The notes below the pieces were generated by a model. It was given only the letters and a program-made list of their open reading frames with translations. It ran no database searches and was not told the DNA's origin. Of a stretch of DNA of 64,000 bases, positions 21,087 to 33,000 are shown piece by piece. The stretch comes from Zantedeschia hybrid cultivar (taxonomy: Eukaryota; Streptophyta; Magnoliopsida; Alismatales; Araceae), in assembly GCA_030544215.1 (NCBI GenBank), contig JARZZO010000001.1:38529670-38593669 (forward strand), given 5' to 3'. Made by a program: the position numbers and the translations under genes. Within the stretch, counting starts at the first letter, position 1, and each line of letters begins with the position of its first letter.

Positions 21087-24078
21087 CTACCTGCCCAGTT
21101 GGTTGTACTTGCCATTCGTGAGTTTGATATCATCCTGGGCATGGATTGGTTGGAAGCTTTTTATGCTGAGGTGGACTGCCACAGGAAGAGGGTGCGTTTC
21201 TCTATTCCGGACATCCCGACCTTCTATTTCCAAGGTATTAGGCTCTCTTCTCGAGGTATTCTCATTTCTACCTTTAAGGCTCGGAGGTTGCTTGTTGGTG
21301 GTTGTGAGGCCTTCCTTGCCTCTGTTGTTGTTTCTGATGTCCGTGATAGTCCCAGTCCTTAGGAGGTGCCAGTAGTGTGTGACTTCGTAGATGTGTTTCC
21401 TGGGGAGCTGCCTGGCCTTCCTCCTCAGCGAGAGGTCGAGTTTACCATCGAGCTTGCACCAGGTACGACGCCCTTGTCTAAGGCCCCGTATCGGATGGCG
21501 CCAGCCGAACTCGCTGAGTTGAAGGCGCAGTTGCAGGAGTTGCTGGATAAGGGTTTCATCCATCCCAGTACTTCTCCGTGGGGTGCTCCAGTTCTTTTTG
21601 TTAGGAAGAAGGATTGTTCTCTGACATTGTGCATTGATTATAGGCAGCTGAACCAGGTGACGATAAAGAATAAGTACCCACTTCCAAGGATCGATGATCT
21701 GATGGATCAGCTGCAGTCTGCGAAGGTGTTTTCCAAGATTGACCTGAGATCTGGATATTATCAGATGAGGATCCGGGATGTTGATGTCAGTAAGACGGCT
21801 TTTAGGACTCGGTATGGACATTATGAGTTTTTGGTTATGCCTTTCGGCTTGACCAATGCTCCGGCGGCCTTTATGGATCTGATCAACCGAGTCTTCAGGA
21901 CCTACCTAGACCAGTTTGTGGTGGTATTTGTTGATGATATTTTAATATATTCTTCTTCTGAGGAAGAGCACGCCACTCATTTTCGAGTGGTGTTGCAGGT
22001 CCTGAGAGAGCACTAACTCTACGCCAAGTTTAGCAAGTGTGAATTCTGGCTAGACAAGGTACACTTCCTTGGGCATGTCATTTCTGGTGAGGGCATTGCA
22101 GTGGATCCAGCCAATATCGAGGCAGTGATGGATTGGAGCAGACCAACTTCAGTGACTGAGATCAGAAGCTTTTTGGGGCTAGCAGGTTATTACAGGCGGT
22201 TTGTTCAGGGGTTTTCTTCGATAGCGGCCCCCTTGTCGAGGTTGACTCGAAAGGGAGTTCGTTTTGTATGGACCGAGGAGTGTGAGCGGAGTTTCATTGA
22301 GTTAAAAACTAGCCTCACGTCAGCCCCAGTGTTGGTGCTTCTATCTGGGTCAGGTGGGTTTGTGGTTTACTCAGACGCGTCCCGTCGAGGTTTGGGCGCT
22401 GTTCTAATGCAGCATGGTAGGGTAGTGGCTTATGCTTCTCGACAGCTGAAGAAGCATGAAGAGAACTATCCTACCCATGATTTGGAATTGGCAGCTGTGG
22501 TATTTGCACTTAAGATTTGGAGACATTACTTATACGGAGAGAAATTTCAGGTTTTTACTGATCACAAGAGCCTGAAGTATGTGTTTACTCAGAGAGACCT
22601 GAATTTGAGACAGCGAAGGTGGATGGAGTTCATTAAGGATTATGACTTTGACCTTTCTTATCATCCGGGCAAGGCGAATGTAGTGGCAGATGCCTTGAGT
22701 CGGAAAACGGTCATGTCATACCTTATGATTCAAGAATGGAAATTGTTCGAGCAGGTTGTGGAATCTTCCTTTAGGGTTCCACGTGAAGATGATAGAGCCG
22801 TGTTGGTCAGCTTGACTGTGAGACCAGCAGTGTATCATGCTGTGATTGTGGCTCAGAGGGCAGATGTTGAGTTACCACAGATTCTCCAGAGGTCAGAGGT
22901 GGAGTTGTGGGATGACGGTACTGTCAGGTTCAGAGGTAGACTTTATGTTCCGACCGAGGAGGACGTGCGCAGGTGCGTACTTGATGAGGCGCACCGTTCT
23001 AGATATGCAGTGCATCCCGGGACAACCAAGATGTATCATTGTTTGAGGAGGCACTTCTAGTGGCCTGGTATGAAGAAAGATATGGCTGAGTATGTGGCTA
23101 GATGCATGACTTGTCAGCAGGTTAAAGCCGAGCATCAGAGACCTGGAGGGTTGTTGCAGCCCTTGCCGATTCCAGAATGGAAATGGGAGCACGTGACTAT
23201 GGACTTTGTGATGGGATTACCTGCATCCCCTGGCAGGAAAGACGCTATCTGGGTTATTGTTGATCGGCTGACCAAGTCGGCACACTTCCTGGCTATTAGG
23301 AAGGACTGGTCAGTCGGTAAGCTGGCTAAGTTGTTTGTAGACCGGATCATCTCTCTGCACGGGGTACCTTTGTCCATCGTATCAGACCGAGATCCGAGGT
23401 TTACTTCCAGGTTCTGGAAGAGTTTTCAGAAGGCCTTGGGCACTCAGTTGGCTTTCAGTTCGGCCTACCATCCCGAGACTGATGGGCAGTCGGAGAGGAC
23501 CATTCAGACTCTGGAGGATATGCTCAGGGCATGTTGCTTAGACTTGGGAGGTTCTTGGGAGCAACATTTGTCTACAATGGAGTTTACCTACAACAACAGT
23601 TACCATTCCAGTATCGGCAAGGTGCCTTACAAGGCTTTGTATGGGCGACCGTGTCGATCTCCGGTGTGTTGGTCCGAAATTGGTGAAAGTCAGATAGCGG
23701 GACCAGAGTTAGTACAGCAGTGTGCTGAGATTGCCAGGATAGTTCGGCAGAGGTTGACCGCAGCTCAGAGTAGGCAGAAGAGTTATGCTAACGTCCGACG
23801 GAGACCGCTTGAGTTTGAGGTCGGGGACCACGTGTTTCTCCGAGTCTCACCCTCCAAGGGTGTGATGAGATTCGGGAAGCGAGGCAAGCTGAGTCTGCGA
23901 TATATTGGACCTTTTCCCATTCTTACTCGAATTAGGGAAACCGCGTATCAGCTGGCCTTGCCGCCCAGTCTTGCAGGGGTGCACGATGTGTTCTATGTTT
24001 CCTTACTGAGAAAGTATGTTCAGGATCCGTCCCATGTTTTAGATTTTTCAGAGTTGGAGGTCGCTGAGGACCTGTCCT
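21087..24078 (+). pseudogene. pol: Element 3 pol: protease end, RT, RNase H, integrase
   Basis: One frame runs through this interval with three internal stops: TAG 21360-21362 before LPGLPP, TAA 22014-22016 after the RT core (element 5 has CAA there), and TAG 23058-23060 in the integrase zinc region, where element 2 has TGG. RT has the catalytic FVDD near 21935. RNase H has YSDAS, DLELAA, FTDHKSL and ADALSR. Integrase keeps HHCC and the DD35E residues. The frame stops after the GPY and SELEVAEDLS segments because a solo LTR inserted at 24079; coding similarity resumes at 25412. Confidence 0.9.
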
Positions 24079-24267
24079 TGTAGACACGCTAATTTTGACG
24101 TCATTTTGAGTAAATTTCATATCATATAATAATGCCTCAGAATGGTCTGATATTTAACCATTGATTAATTTTTATTTGATCTTTTTGAGTGTCGGGTCAA
24201 ACAGACATGTTTAAGATAATCAATTAAATTGATTTTAACTCAAATTTCAGTTAAAATATGAAGAAGT

Positions 24268-24565
24268 TTAAAAGACGTCGACTAGTGTGGACGCCATTTA
24301 AACTTTATTCTTATTTTAACGTTTAAATTTGAATTTTAATCAATTGATTAATTAGCTAAAAGGCGTCTGTTAGTGTCGACGCGATTTAGGTTTCCTAGGC
24401 TATTTTAACTTCTCTTCCGGATGTTTATCCTTATCTTAATTAGTGTAAAAGACGTCTACACATGTAGACGCATTTTAGCTAATACAGATAAATATAAGTT
24501 TTCCCGGATGTTTATCCTTATCTTAATTAATCTGAAAGGCGTCAGCCAATGTGGACGCGTTTTAG
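24268..24565. repeat. Four 12-10-12 palindromic units in the solo LTR
   Basis: Left arms start at 24268, 24356, 24445 and 24532; each pair of arms encloses exactly 10 bp. The best is CTGAAAGGCGTC, ten bases, GACGCGTTTTAG at 24532-24565. The consensus is the same as in the Tekay LTRs. The period is about 86-90 bp. At least units 3 and 4 lie in a tandem repeat that also contains GGATGTTTATCCTTATCTTA twice (near 24420 and 24507). Confidence 0.9.
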
Positions 24566-24663
24566 ATAATTACAGATAAAGATGAATTAATATGTATTTA
24601 TCTGTCGGTTAAGATGGATAAATCCTAGATTTTTCTATGTTAATCGCGGACGCAGGAGAAGTC

Positions 24664-24670
24664 TATAAAT
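24664..24670 (+). promoter_or_regulatory. TATA box of the solo LTR
   Basis: TATAAAT lies about 590 bp into the 1333-bp LTR in an otherwise suitable AT/GC setting, with no other good candidate nearby. The assignment rests on sequence alone. Confidence 0.55.
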
Positions 24671-25411
24671 ACCTTACATCTTAATGAGTTAAAAAAAAGA
24701 AGAGGTTGAGCATTATTGATCGAAGCGATAGCTAGTTGAAGATCGAAGCAACGACGTCGGAACGCCGAAGCACTGCCATTTCCAGAAGTCGGCGTCCTTT
24801 CAAGATCTTCATCCATTCAGAATTCAACCATTGGGCATAAGTGTTTCATTTCTGCGTTTTCATTTTTGCATTCATTAGTTTTAAATCATTCTTCATCATT
24901 CACTTCATGCAACACACACCACAACATCATTCTTTTCAAAAATCTATCTGATAAAGGGGTTTCAAAAGCCATCCCTACAAGTAAGTTCTATGTTTAGTTG
25001 CATGTTCAAAACCATGATTAGAATATATACTGTTTTTGCTTAAGTTCTTATCATTTCTTTATTTCTCTTTCTATCCTGCTGCACGGAGCAAGGAGAATCA
25101 AAATGGGAGCAAATCAAGCACAAATCAAAGCATTTCTGGACGATCCTCAAATCTTCAATCTCAACTTCAACCTTAACAGCAAGAACAAAGAACAAGAAAG
25201 GGCTCTCTTTCTTCAGCCGGCTGAAGGAGGGGAACCAAGAGCTCAGAATCTTCCGCATTCAAACAGGTAGGCGATCAATACTCTCTTTTGGAGCTTTTTA
25301 GTTAATAGTTTCTGGCGATCACTTCACGTAGTTACTGTTTTAATAGGTTATTTTTCACTAAACAACATCGGATTTTTCATGTTAATCACACTGTCATTCT
25401 AAGCACCTACA

Positions 25412-25556
25412 GTCCTTTCCAGAGTTTCTAGTTCGTATTGAGGATCGCAGAGAACAGGTCCTGCGGAACAAGGTTGTGCCTTTGGTTAAGGTAATTTGGC
25501 AGTACCGCTCCGGGGGCGAGGCAACCTGGGAGTGTGAGGACGAGATGCGGGAGTAG
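25412..25556 (+). pseudogene. pol: Element 3 chromodomain end of pol
   Basis: Resumes pol after the solo LTR with the segment VRIEDRREQVLRNKVVPLVK and the chromodomain Trp as TGG at 25527-25529. The frame ends at TAG 25554-25556, where element 2 has a CAG codon and continues a few residues further. A 5-bp duplicate (GTCCT) of the upstream sequence marks the junction. Confidence 0.85.
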
Positions 25557-25647
25557 TTTCCTTACCTTTTCTCGTAAGTTATCTTGGAGCTTGTATCTCT
25601 ATGTTTTGACCTGATAATTCTAGCAGGCAATTTCGGGGGCGAAATTC

Positions 25648-25664
25648 CTTTAAGGGGGGGAGAA
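25648..25664 (+). other. Element 3 polypurine tract
   Basis: CTTTAAGGGGGGGAGAA directly precedes the 3' LTR, in the same context as in elements 1 and 2. Confidence 0.9.
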
Positions 25665-27676
25665 TGTAAGGACTGAGGCTTTCGGATCCGGTTTTCGGGG
25701 TCGGACCCTGTAGTTCAGGCTCCAGTGGGGCAGAGACTCTGTGATGTTTCGCGTCGAGCCTGCTCGACGCGGTTTAAACGGCGTCCACCGTTGCAGACGC
25801 ATTTTAGGTTCTGCCACGTGGGTGCCACGTGGGCTGGCTTTGGGCCGCGAGAGTACGGCCCTGTCGTGTCGTCTGAACGGCGTCCGCATGGGACGACGCC
25901 TTTCAGACTGCGACTCTAGAATTGTCAGAGTACGGCCCTGACATATCTCCTGAACGGCGTCTATGTAGAACGACACATTTTAGAGTCCTGTCAGAGCGGC
26001 CGTAACGTCACCTGATAGGCGTCTATTCCCATAGTGTTCTATGTTCAAACCATGATTCTCCCTCTTGAAGCATGTTTTAGATCTATGGTTTTGGGAGTAG
26101 AACAAGCATGTTTAGGAGCTCTTCTTGTTGAAATGGGGGATTTCTATGAATATGGATTCGTGATGTTTGGATTTGCCTCTCTTTCTCCTCCGTTTCGGGT
26201 GATTTTGGGATTTTTGGGGATGGAAAGGGGAGCCCTCGGGCTCATGACAGATCTGGTTCCTGGGGTTGAAAGACGTCGTGCATGGACGACGCCTTTTTGA
26301 AGGGCGTCGGGCCGTCATGACGCCTTTTAGACAGGAACTGCTTTACTGAGGTTCTGTCGGTTCAGGGATTCTGGGACTAAAAGACGTCATGGGTGGGCGA
26401 CACGATTCGTAAAAGCGTCGGATAACCATGACGCCTTTTTAGGCAGAAATCCCCTGATTAATGTTTTCTGCAAATCTTGGATTTCTGTGCTAAATGGCGT
26501 CTGAGGATGTTGACGCCTTTCAAAAGGCGACCGCTGGTGTCGACGCCTTTTAGGCCAGATTCTTAGGCCGGTGTTTTATGAACCAGTACAGGGAGCTTGA
26601 ATGGCGTCGGCCTTGGGCGACGCGATTCAAGACAGAACTACACTAATTCATGCTAGTAAAATGTGTTCATACTGCAAGATAGTTGGTTAATGCATGCTTT
26701 AGTGCACTCGATAATGATGGATTCTTCATGCCCGGATGGCACTGCGTTGTGTGTCGTGCGATCGCGGACTTTTCACGTGACCGGATCATACTGTGCCGGG
26801 TTTTGTGTTACTATGGACCTGGAGTGACAGTTGTAGCGCTTTATCACCCTATGCTGGTGTGGGTGGAGCACAGCGCCGGTGGGGGCGTGGGCGGGGTGAC
26901 GCCTAGTGAGAGAGGGTCACCTGGTGAACCCCGGGGTCAGCTAGTACCGGTGTGGGTGTGGTACTTTCGGAGTATCACTCATGCTGAGGGAAGGAGTAAC
27001 CACCTGAGCCAGTTGGGCCGGAGTAGCTAGAGTGATATCCGAGGGGTTACTACTTGGTCTCAGCGAGTCGATGTTTTCCCCACTGTTGTTTGTGTGGTTG
27101 GCGTGTTCTATCGAGACGGCGGTGGTGGGTTCCCTAGTTTTCTGGTTTAGAATTATGCATGTTTAATACATTTCGATTGCATGTGATTCGCATTGAGATC
27201 TAGGAATAGTAATTACCACTATGCTTGTTACTTTACCGTCAGTTGTATTCTTCACTTGTGGGTGTGTACGTGGGCTGTGGGGATCGAAGGATCCCTACTG
27301 AGTCTTGTCTTTGAGACTCATCCCTGCGGTTTTCAGGTGAGGACTCCCGGCAGACCTAGCGAGGAGTGTGCGGCTGTGTGTTGAGCGCCGACGGCTGTTG
27401 TTCCGGGGTATGCCCCGATGTAGTTCTTATTTTATTTATGGCATGTATGTTTAATTAATTCTCTTCTGTTGGAGTATGTAATTATTTGCTGTATCGAGTC
27501 GCATTGTAATAACTTTTAATTTCTGCATTTTCCTTTCAATTCAATGCGATGTGAATGTTTAGCGTAGTTTATCATTTATTTCCCAGACTTACTTAGATCC
27601 TGGTTTGGTTCCAAATTAATGATTCGGTACCCATTTAGTAATCGGATCCCCGATTATAGGGTGGCGGGTCGTTACA
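25665..27676 (+). repeat. Element 3 3' LTR (2012 bp)
   Basis: Starts TGTAAGGACTGAGGC and ends GGGTCGTTACA. Compared with element 2 it lacks roughly 300 bp around 26030, including the pyrimidine-rich tract, so this LTR has probably lost its promoter region. Palindromic units with 10-bp spacers are present throughout. Confidence 0.92.
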
Positions 27677-28649
27677 GACGCCGTTTGGCGTCAAAAACCT
27701 GGTTCCCTGGTTCGATCCGAGGGTTCCTCCGTTAAGCCCAAACACCCCGAAAATGCCCAAAACAGAAGGGGGAGAAAAGGGAAATCAACTACCACAAGCA
27801 TGCTACAATTCCACAATTCCTAACACGGCCATACCCACGAGAAAACCCCCTAAACATGCTCAGTCTATCCCAAAACATATCATGCCACGCCAAGGAAACC
27901 ATAAACAAGATAATCACGATTCATGCAAGGTTCGTCCCCCTACCGGTTCTTGAACTCCTCCAAGCTCTTTGCCGCCAACCCGCCGCACCGCACATCGCCG
28001 CCGGTACCCTCGAGGACGCCGCCACTCCTCCGGGATGTCGGCCACCGTCCGGAGAATGGAACGCCACGAAGGAAGTGGTGGAGGTAGAGGTGAGAGGTAG
28101 GGAGGCGTTGGAGTGATGGGAGAGGAAGAAGAGGAAGGGAAAGGGGAAAAGAGGGCGGAGAGGGCGAAGAGAGAGAGAGTGGAGGCGAAAATGAGGGAAA
28201 GAAAGGAAGGCTCGCGAGGTCAATCTGAATCTGGCTAAAACGCGTCGATCAAGACAGACGCCAATCAGTCTGACAGGACGGGCCGTACTGACACCGCTCT
28301 GAAATGCGTCGCTCACCACGGACGCCGTTCAGACGATGTGACAGGCCGTACTGACAATGCTCTGGCGCCGTACACTGACATCGTAGAGGTCGCAGTCTGA
28401 ATCGTGTCGACCAACATGGACGCAGTTCAGACGACGAGACAGGGGCCGTACTCTCGCGGCTCGAAACCCGCCACCGTGGCACAACAGAAAGCGGACTTAA
28501 ATGGCGTCCACACAACCTGACGCCTTTTGAAAGGCGTCGAGCAGTGCTGACGTCATTCAGTCAGAAATCTCAAGACCCCTCAGGGTCGAAACCAGGGGAT
28601 CCGGCCCGAACCCGACCCAAATACTGAACCCGAAACCTCAGTCCTTACA
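27677..28649 (-). repeat. Fragment of a Tekay LTR (5' portion), reversed
   Basis: Read on the minus strand this is the beginning of an element 1-type LTR: it starts TGTAAGGACTGAGG at 28649 and runs through the palindromic units and pyrimidine tract to the point where element 3 inserted (27677). The rest lies left of element 3, outside the window. It is itself inserted in element 4. Whether it is a solo LTR or part of a full element cannot be decided here. Confidence 0.85.
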
Positions 28650-29739
28650 TGTATAATATCGGGGCCTATCATTTGTCTCTCTCCGGACTCTTCCCAACAT
28701 ATAGGTGACCTGCAGGGTCTTCCATATAGAGCTTCAAAAGAAGCCATTTTAATACTGGTATGGAAGCTATTGTTATAGGTAAACTCGACCAACGGTAGGT
28801 TTTTATCCCAATCTCCTTTCCAATCCAGACTACATGCTCTAACCATATCTTCTAATGTCTTGATAGTTCTTTCTAATTGACCGTCCGTCTGAGGATGAAA
28901 GGCAGTATTGAATTTTAATTGAGTGCCTAAAGCTTCTTCGAGACTCTTCCATATTCGAGAGGTAAATCTAGAGTCTCTATCGGAGATAATTGACTTGGGA
29001 ACCCCGTGTAGCTTAATGATATTGTCTATGTATAACTTGATCAAGCTTTCTACTTATTGTGAAATTTTAATCGCCAAGAAATGGGCAGATTTTGTAAATC
29101 TATCTACGATTACCCAAATGGCATAAAGACCACGTGCTGTTCAGGGAAGACCCACGATAAAGTCCATGGTAATATGTTGCCATTTCTATCTTTTGAAGTA
29201 GTCTAGAGGGTCTCTGGTGTTTTGCCTTAACCTGCTGACAGACTAGGCATTTAGAAACAAAATCAGCAATATCTTTCTTAATACATGGCCACCAGAAGGT
29301 ATGCTTCATATCTTGGAACATCTTGGTACTTCTAGGATGAATAGTAAACTTTGACCTATGAGCTTCGGTCAGTAGTTCCTTCCTTAATTCTTGGTTCTCT
29401 GGAACACATAGTTTATCTTGAAAATATACTACCCCACGATCATTTGTCTTAAATCCAGGCTTATCAGTCAGTTCTTACAACTTAAGGTCATTCCGCTGGG
29501 CTTTAGAGATTGTTTCCATAATTGCAGATTGAATGGATAACTGAGATAAGGAGGCAATAACTTCCTCAATCATCATCCAATCTCTGATCATCATCAGCCG
29601 CTTCCTACTAAGAGCATCAGCAACAATATTTGCCTTGCCTGGGTGATAATTCAATTCAAATTCATAATCTTTTTGGAATTCTATCCAACGCCTTTGTCTA
29701 TATGTTTTTATAGATTCTAGACAAGTAATATAATTCCCA
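28650..29739 (-). pseudogene. Element 4 integrase and RNase H end
   Basis: On the minus strand, RNase H/linker sequence near 29600-29720 (YHPGKANIVADALSRK) is followed by the integrase zinc region HTFWWP..KKDIADFVSKCLVCQQVKAKH near 29240-29300. A core frame at 28650-29044 contains KLHGVPKSIISDRDSRF, then GQLERTIKTLEDM with the catalytic Glu. A frame break near 29120-29150 separates zinc region and core. The open frame runs past 28649 only because the adjoining LTR happens to lack stops there. The copy is not functional. Confidence 0.8.
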
Positions 29740-29909
29740 TTATTTGTTATTAGTGGATAAATTTGTGGTTATGATGGTTGATTCATGATGTTATGAATGT
29801 ATGTATGTGCTCACTCTGGAGTAAGTATATGTTTGGGTTGTTCTCACTGTGGCGCGCTCGCTGGTTCAAAGTAAGCTGGCATGACTGAACCAGGTCAGCG
29901 GGGCGTTAC
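29740..29909 (+). other. Unassigned 170-bp segment replacing central RT of element 4
   Basis: Between the start of RT (about 29911-30290, minus) and RNase H (minus, up to 29739) the central RT is missing, and this unrelated stretch lies in its place. It ends GGGGCGTTACA, like the end of a plus-strand gypsy LTR. No matching start or target duplication is clear, so I call it an LTR fragment only tentatively. Confidence 0.35.
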
Positions 29910-30570
29910 ACCTTTTGCGGAACACATCTTAGGGATGTCTTCATCCTTGATCCATTGTTGATGATAGTTGGATCGAAAATAAATCTTGGATAAGACCTTT
30001 GTAGATTACAGCTGATCAAACAAGTCTTCAATCTTTGGTAAAAGATATTTGTTCTTGATAGTGACCTGATTGAATAATTAATGCATAACCCATGGTGACA
30101 CACTGGCGTATGAAACCTTTGTCCAAATTTTTTTGCAATTACTTCTTTAATTCTGCTAACTCTGTAGGGGCCATTATGTATGGTGCCTTAGAAATAGGTG
30201 CAGTCCCTGGCATAAGATCAATAGTGAAGTCGATCTCTCGTAATGGTGACAAACTGGGTAGATCGTCAGGGAACACATTGGAAAAATCTTGAATCACGTC
30301 AACGTCTTGTACCGTCTTGGCTGTGTCATTATCATCACCACACTAGCCAAGAATGCCTCACAATCTTGATTAACTAACTCCCCTACTTTTAGTGCAAAGA
30401 TAAACACCTTTTCAAACTTATTCTTCAAACACTGAAATAGAAGGTATCTTCAGGCCTAGGAATATCACCCTCTTCTTACGACAATCTAGCAATGTATTAT
30501 ACTTCTCTAGAAAATTCATGTCCAATATGATATCGAAGTCTTACCATATCAATAACATAGGTGACTATGA
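29910..30570 (-). pseudogene. Element 4 protease end and N-terminal RT
   Basis: Minus-strand reading gives the protease C-terminal segment DIILDMNFLEKYNTLLDCRKKRVIF (near 30480-30540, split here only for description), a spacer, then the RT leader IDLMPGTAPISKAPYIMAP (near 30180-30240), the DKGFIR segment, KVLSKI and a broken end near KDEDIPK. Stops and frame changes are present. The interval 30571-30762 towards element 5 shows only weak traces of the same region. Confidence 0.65.
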
Positions 30571-30762
30571 ACATGTATCTACCCTAAATGCAAATGCACA
30601 AGTTAGATCTAACGAATAAGCTCGGTAGTTGTTGTCTCCCCATAGACAATATTAAAAGTTATAACACGTCTCCTGAGGTAATACTATGGGCTAATGATAA
30701 TAATAAGCCAATTTTCCATAGCTTAACAAGCCTAGCGAAAAAGTGTAATTGGGTGGTACATA

Positions 30763-32911
30763 TGTAACGACCCGCCACCCTATAATCGGGGGAACAGATT
30801 ATTAAATGGGTATCGAATCATTAATTTAGAGCCAATCCAGGATCTAGATAAGTCTGGGAAATAAATAATAAACTAAGCTAAACATTCATATCACATTGGA
30901 TTGAAAAGGAAGTGCAAGAATTAGAAGTTATTACAATGCGACTTGACACAACAAATAATTACATACTCCAACTAAAAAGAAATAATTAAGCGTACATGCC
31001 AGAAAATAAAATAATAGCTACATCGGAGCATACCCCGGAACAACGGCTGCTGGCGTGCAACCCAAAGCAGCACTCTCCTCGCTAAGCCTGCCTGGAACCT
31101 GAAAACTGCAGGGGTGAGTCTCAACGAAAAGACTCAGTAGGGATCCTTTGATCCCCACCGCCCACTCACGCACCCACAAGTGCAACAACACAGATATAGG
31201 TAAAAATAAGCAAGTAATGTTGTAACACAATTCCTAAATTTCGATATAAAACACATGCATTTGAAATGTAACATGTACAACTCTGAAACCATTCTACCAG
31301 GGAGCCTACAACCAGCGTCTCGGCAAAACACGCCAACCACACAGCCGAACGCGGGAAACACCGACCCGCTGAGACCAAACAGTAACTCCTCGGATAGCAC
31401 GCTAGCTACTCCGGCCCAACTGGCTCTAGGTGGTTACTACTTCCCTCAACACGAGCGACACTCCACATGTACCACTCCTACACCGGTACTAGCTAATCCC
31501 GGGGTACACCAGGTGACCCTCTCTCTAGGCATCACCTCACCACTCCTACACCGGCGCTGTGTCCCTCCCACACCGACACAAGGTGACAAAGCGGTACAAC
31601 TGTAACTCTAGGTCTACGGTCGCACGAAACACAACATAGTGCAATCCGATCACGTAAAAATCCTCATCCTCGAGTACGATTTCAAACATGCAATTAACCA
31701 AACTATCTAACAATGTGAAGATATGTTAATAGCATGAATTAATATGATTTTGTCTTGAATCGCGTCGCCCAAAGCCGATGCCATTCAAGCCTCCTAAACT
31801 GGTTCATGTGAAATCTGGCCTCGGAAATGGAACGCGTCGTCACATGTAGCCGCCTTTTTGAAAAGCGTCGTTGTCCCTCGTCGCCTGATAGTGACAAAAG
31901 CAGGGACAGGCTACGGTTAATTCACTTAAAACGCGTCGCCCATGCAAGTTGCCTTTTGAAAGGCGTCGTTGTTCCTGGACGCTCATCAGTCCAGAAACAG
32001 GATTTGTTACTTGGGCTAAATCGCGTCGTGGGTGGGAGCCGCCTTTCTAAAAGGCGTCGTTGTCCCCCGACGCCATTTAACCCTCACATACAGGTTCTTC
32101 CTCCGCATCTCCCGATCCACGGGGTGGGATTTCCTCCCCAAAAATTGTGTAGAAACACGAAAAACATGGAGAACAGGGAGAAGAACCTAACTACCCATTA
32201 AAATACCCAATTTCTCATTACATGCATTCAGTATTTTCACCCCAAGAAATACCCGTAAACATGCTTCAAAGAGGGAAACCATGCATGCTTCAAAGCGGGA
32301 AAACATGGTTTTTAAATGAAACACTACGGGGATCGTCACCCTACCGGTTACTCAGACTCCTCCTAGCTCCAAGCCGCCAACCCGTCTCGCCCCACGCCGC
32401 CGCCGGTACCGCCGTGGACGCTGTTACTCCACCGGGATGTTGGCCGCCGTCTAGAGAGAAAAACGCCGCGGAGGAGATGGTGGTGGTAGTGGTGGGAGTT
32501 GGGAGGTTATTGGAGTGGAGGGAGAGGTAAAATGCAGGGAGGAAAAGGAAGGAGGGGGAAAGGGGCCGCCGGTGCCGCCGGAGGAAGAAAGGATAGAGGA
32601 GAGGAAGGAGGGAATGAGGGAAAGGAAGGAGGGTTTGCGGGGTCAACCAGAAGCTGGGTAAACCGCGTCGTGCACACCCGACGTCTTTCAAATGACAAGA
32701 CCGGGCCGTACACTGACAAGCCAGGGTCGTACTCTGAATGGCGTCGTCCATACAAGACGCCATTCTGACGATATGACCGGGGCCGTACTCTCGCGACCCA
32801 AGGCCAGCCCACGTGGCGCCCACGTAGCACAGTCTAAAACAGGTCTACATTGTTGGACGCCATTTAAACCGCGTCGACCCGATAACCGGATCCGAAACCT
32901 CAATCCTTACA
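30763..32911 (-). repeat. Element 5 3' LTR (2149 bp)
   Basis: Minus-strand LTR starting TGTAAGGATTGAGG at 32911 and ending CGTTACA at 30763. It is a third LTR variant, with its pyrimidine tract near 32500-32640. Its palindromic units have diverged arms (GCCGCC, GTTGCC or GTCGCC in place of GACGCC), but the six I measured between 31828 and 32090 still have 10-bp spacers. Confidence 0.9.
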
Positions 32912-32929
32912 TTCTCCCCCCCTTAAAAG
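32912..32929 (-). other. Element 5 polypurine tract
   Basis: On the minus strand TTCTTTTAAGGGGGGGAGAA directly precedes the 3' LTR, preceded by GGGGACGAAA. Confidence 0.9.
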
Positions 32930-33000
32930 AATTTCGTCCCCAAAATTGCCTGCTACAATTAACGAGGTTGAAACATAAAGATACAAGCTTACAAGAGAAT

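Larger units (their letters stand above)
24079..25411 (+). mobile_element. Solo LTR of a different, possibly Tat-like, LTR family
   Basis: A 1333-bp insertion begins TGTAGACACG and ends GCACCTACA, so it has TG...CA ends with TGTAG/CTACA inverted termini. It is flanked by GTCCT at 24074-24078 and 25412-25416, and it splits element 3 integrase cleanly. There is no internal coding region, PBS or second LTR, so a solo LTR left by LTR-LTR recombination is the simplest reading. TATAAAT at 24664-24670 is a likely promoter box. The start sequence reminds me of Tat-type gypsy LTRs, but that assignment is uncertain. Open frames inside show no domain. Confidence 0.85.
21087..27676 (+). mobile_element. 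Element 3: Tekay-type gypsy element, 3' part only
   Basis: Starts inside the protease C-terminus at the copia 1 junction and runs through RT, RNase H and integrase, then a solo LTR insertion (24079-25411), the chromodomain end, polypurine tract and 3' LTR. It belongs to the same lineage as element 2. GACGC at 27677-27681 would be its right target duplication; the left copy is outside the window. It is inserted in a reversed Tekay LTR (27677-28649). Confidence 0.88.
28650..30762 (-). mobile_element. Element 4: decayed Ty3/gypsy relic
   Basis: Internal DNA of another gypsy family, minus strand, without visible LTRs of its own: protease end, start of RT, RNase H end and integrase fragments in order. 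It is AT-richer and more diverged from elements 2, 3 and 5 than these are from each other. It is the deepest layer in the right half, cut by the LTR fragment on the left and by element 5 on the right. Confidence 0.75.

Noticed and set aside
24079..25411. Reading the insertion as a DNA transposon with TGTAG/CTACA terminal repeats
   Set aside because: The terminal match is only 5 bp, the duplication is 5 bp and the ends are TG/CA, with a TATA box inside. A solo LTR fits better.
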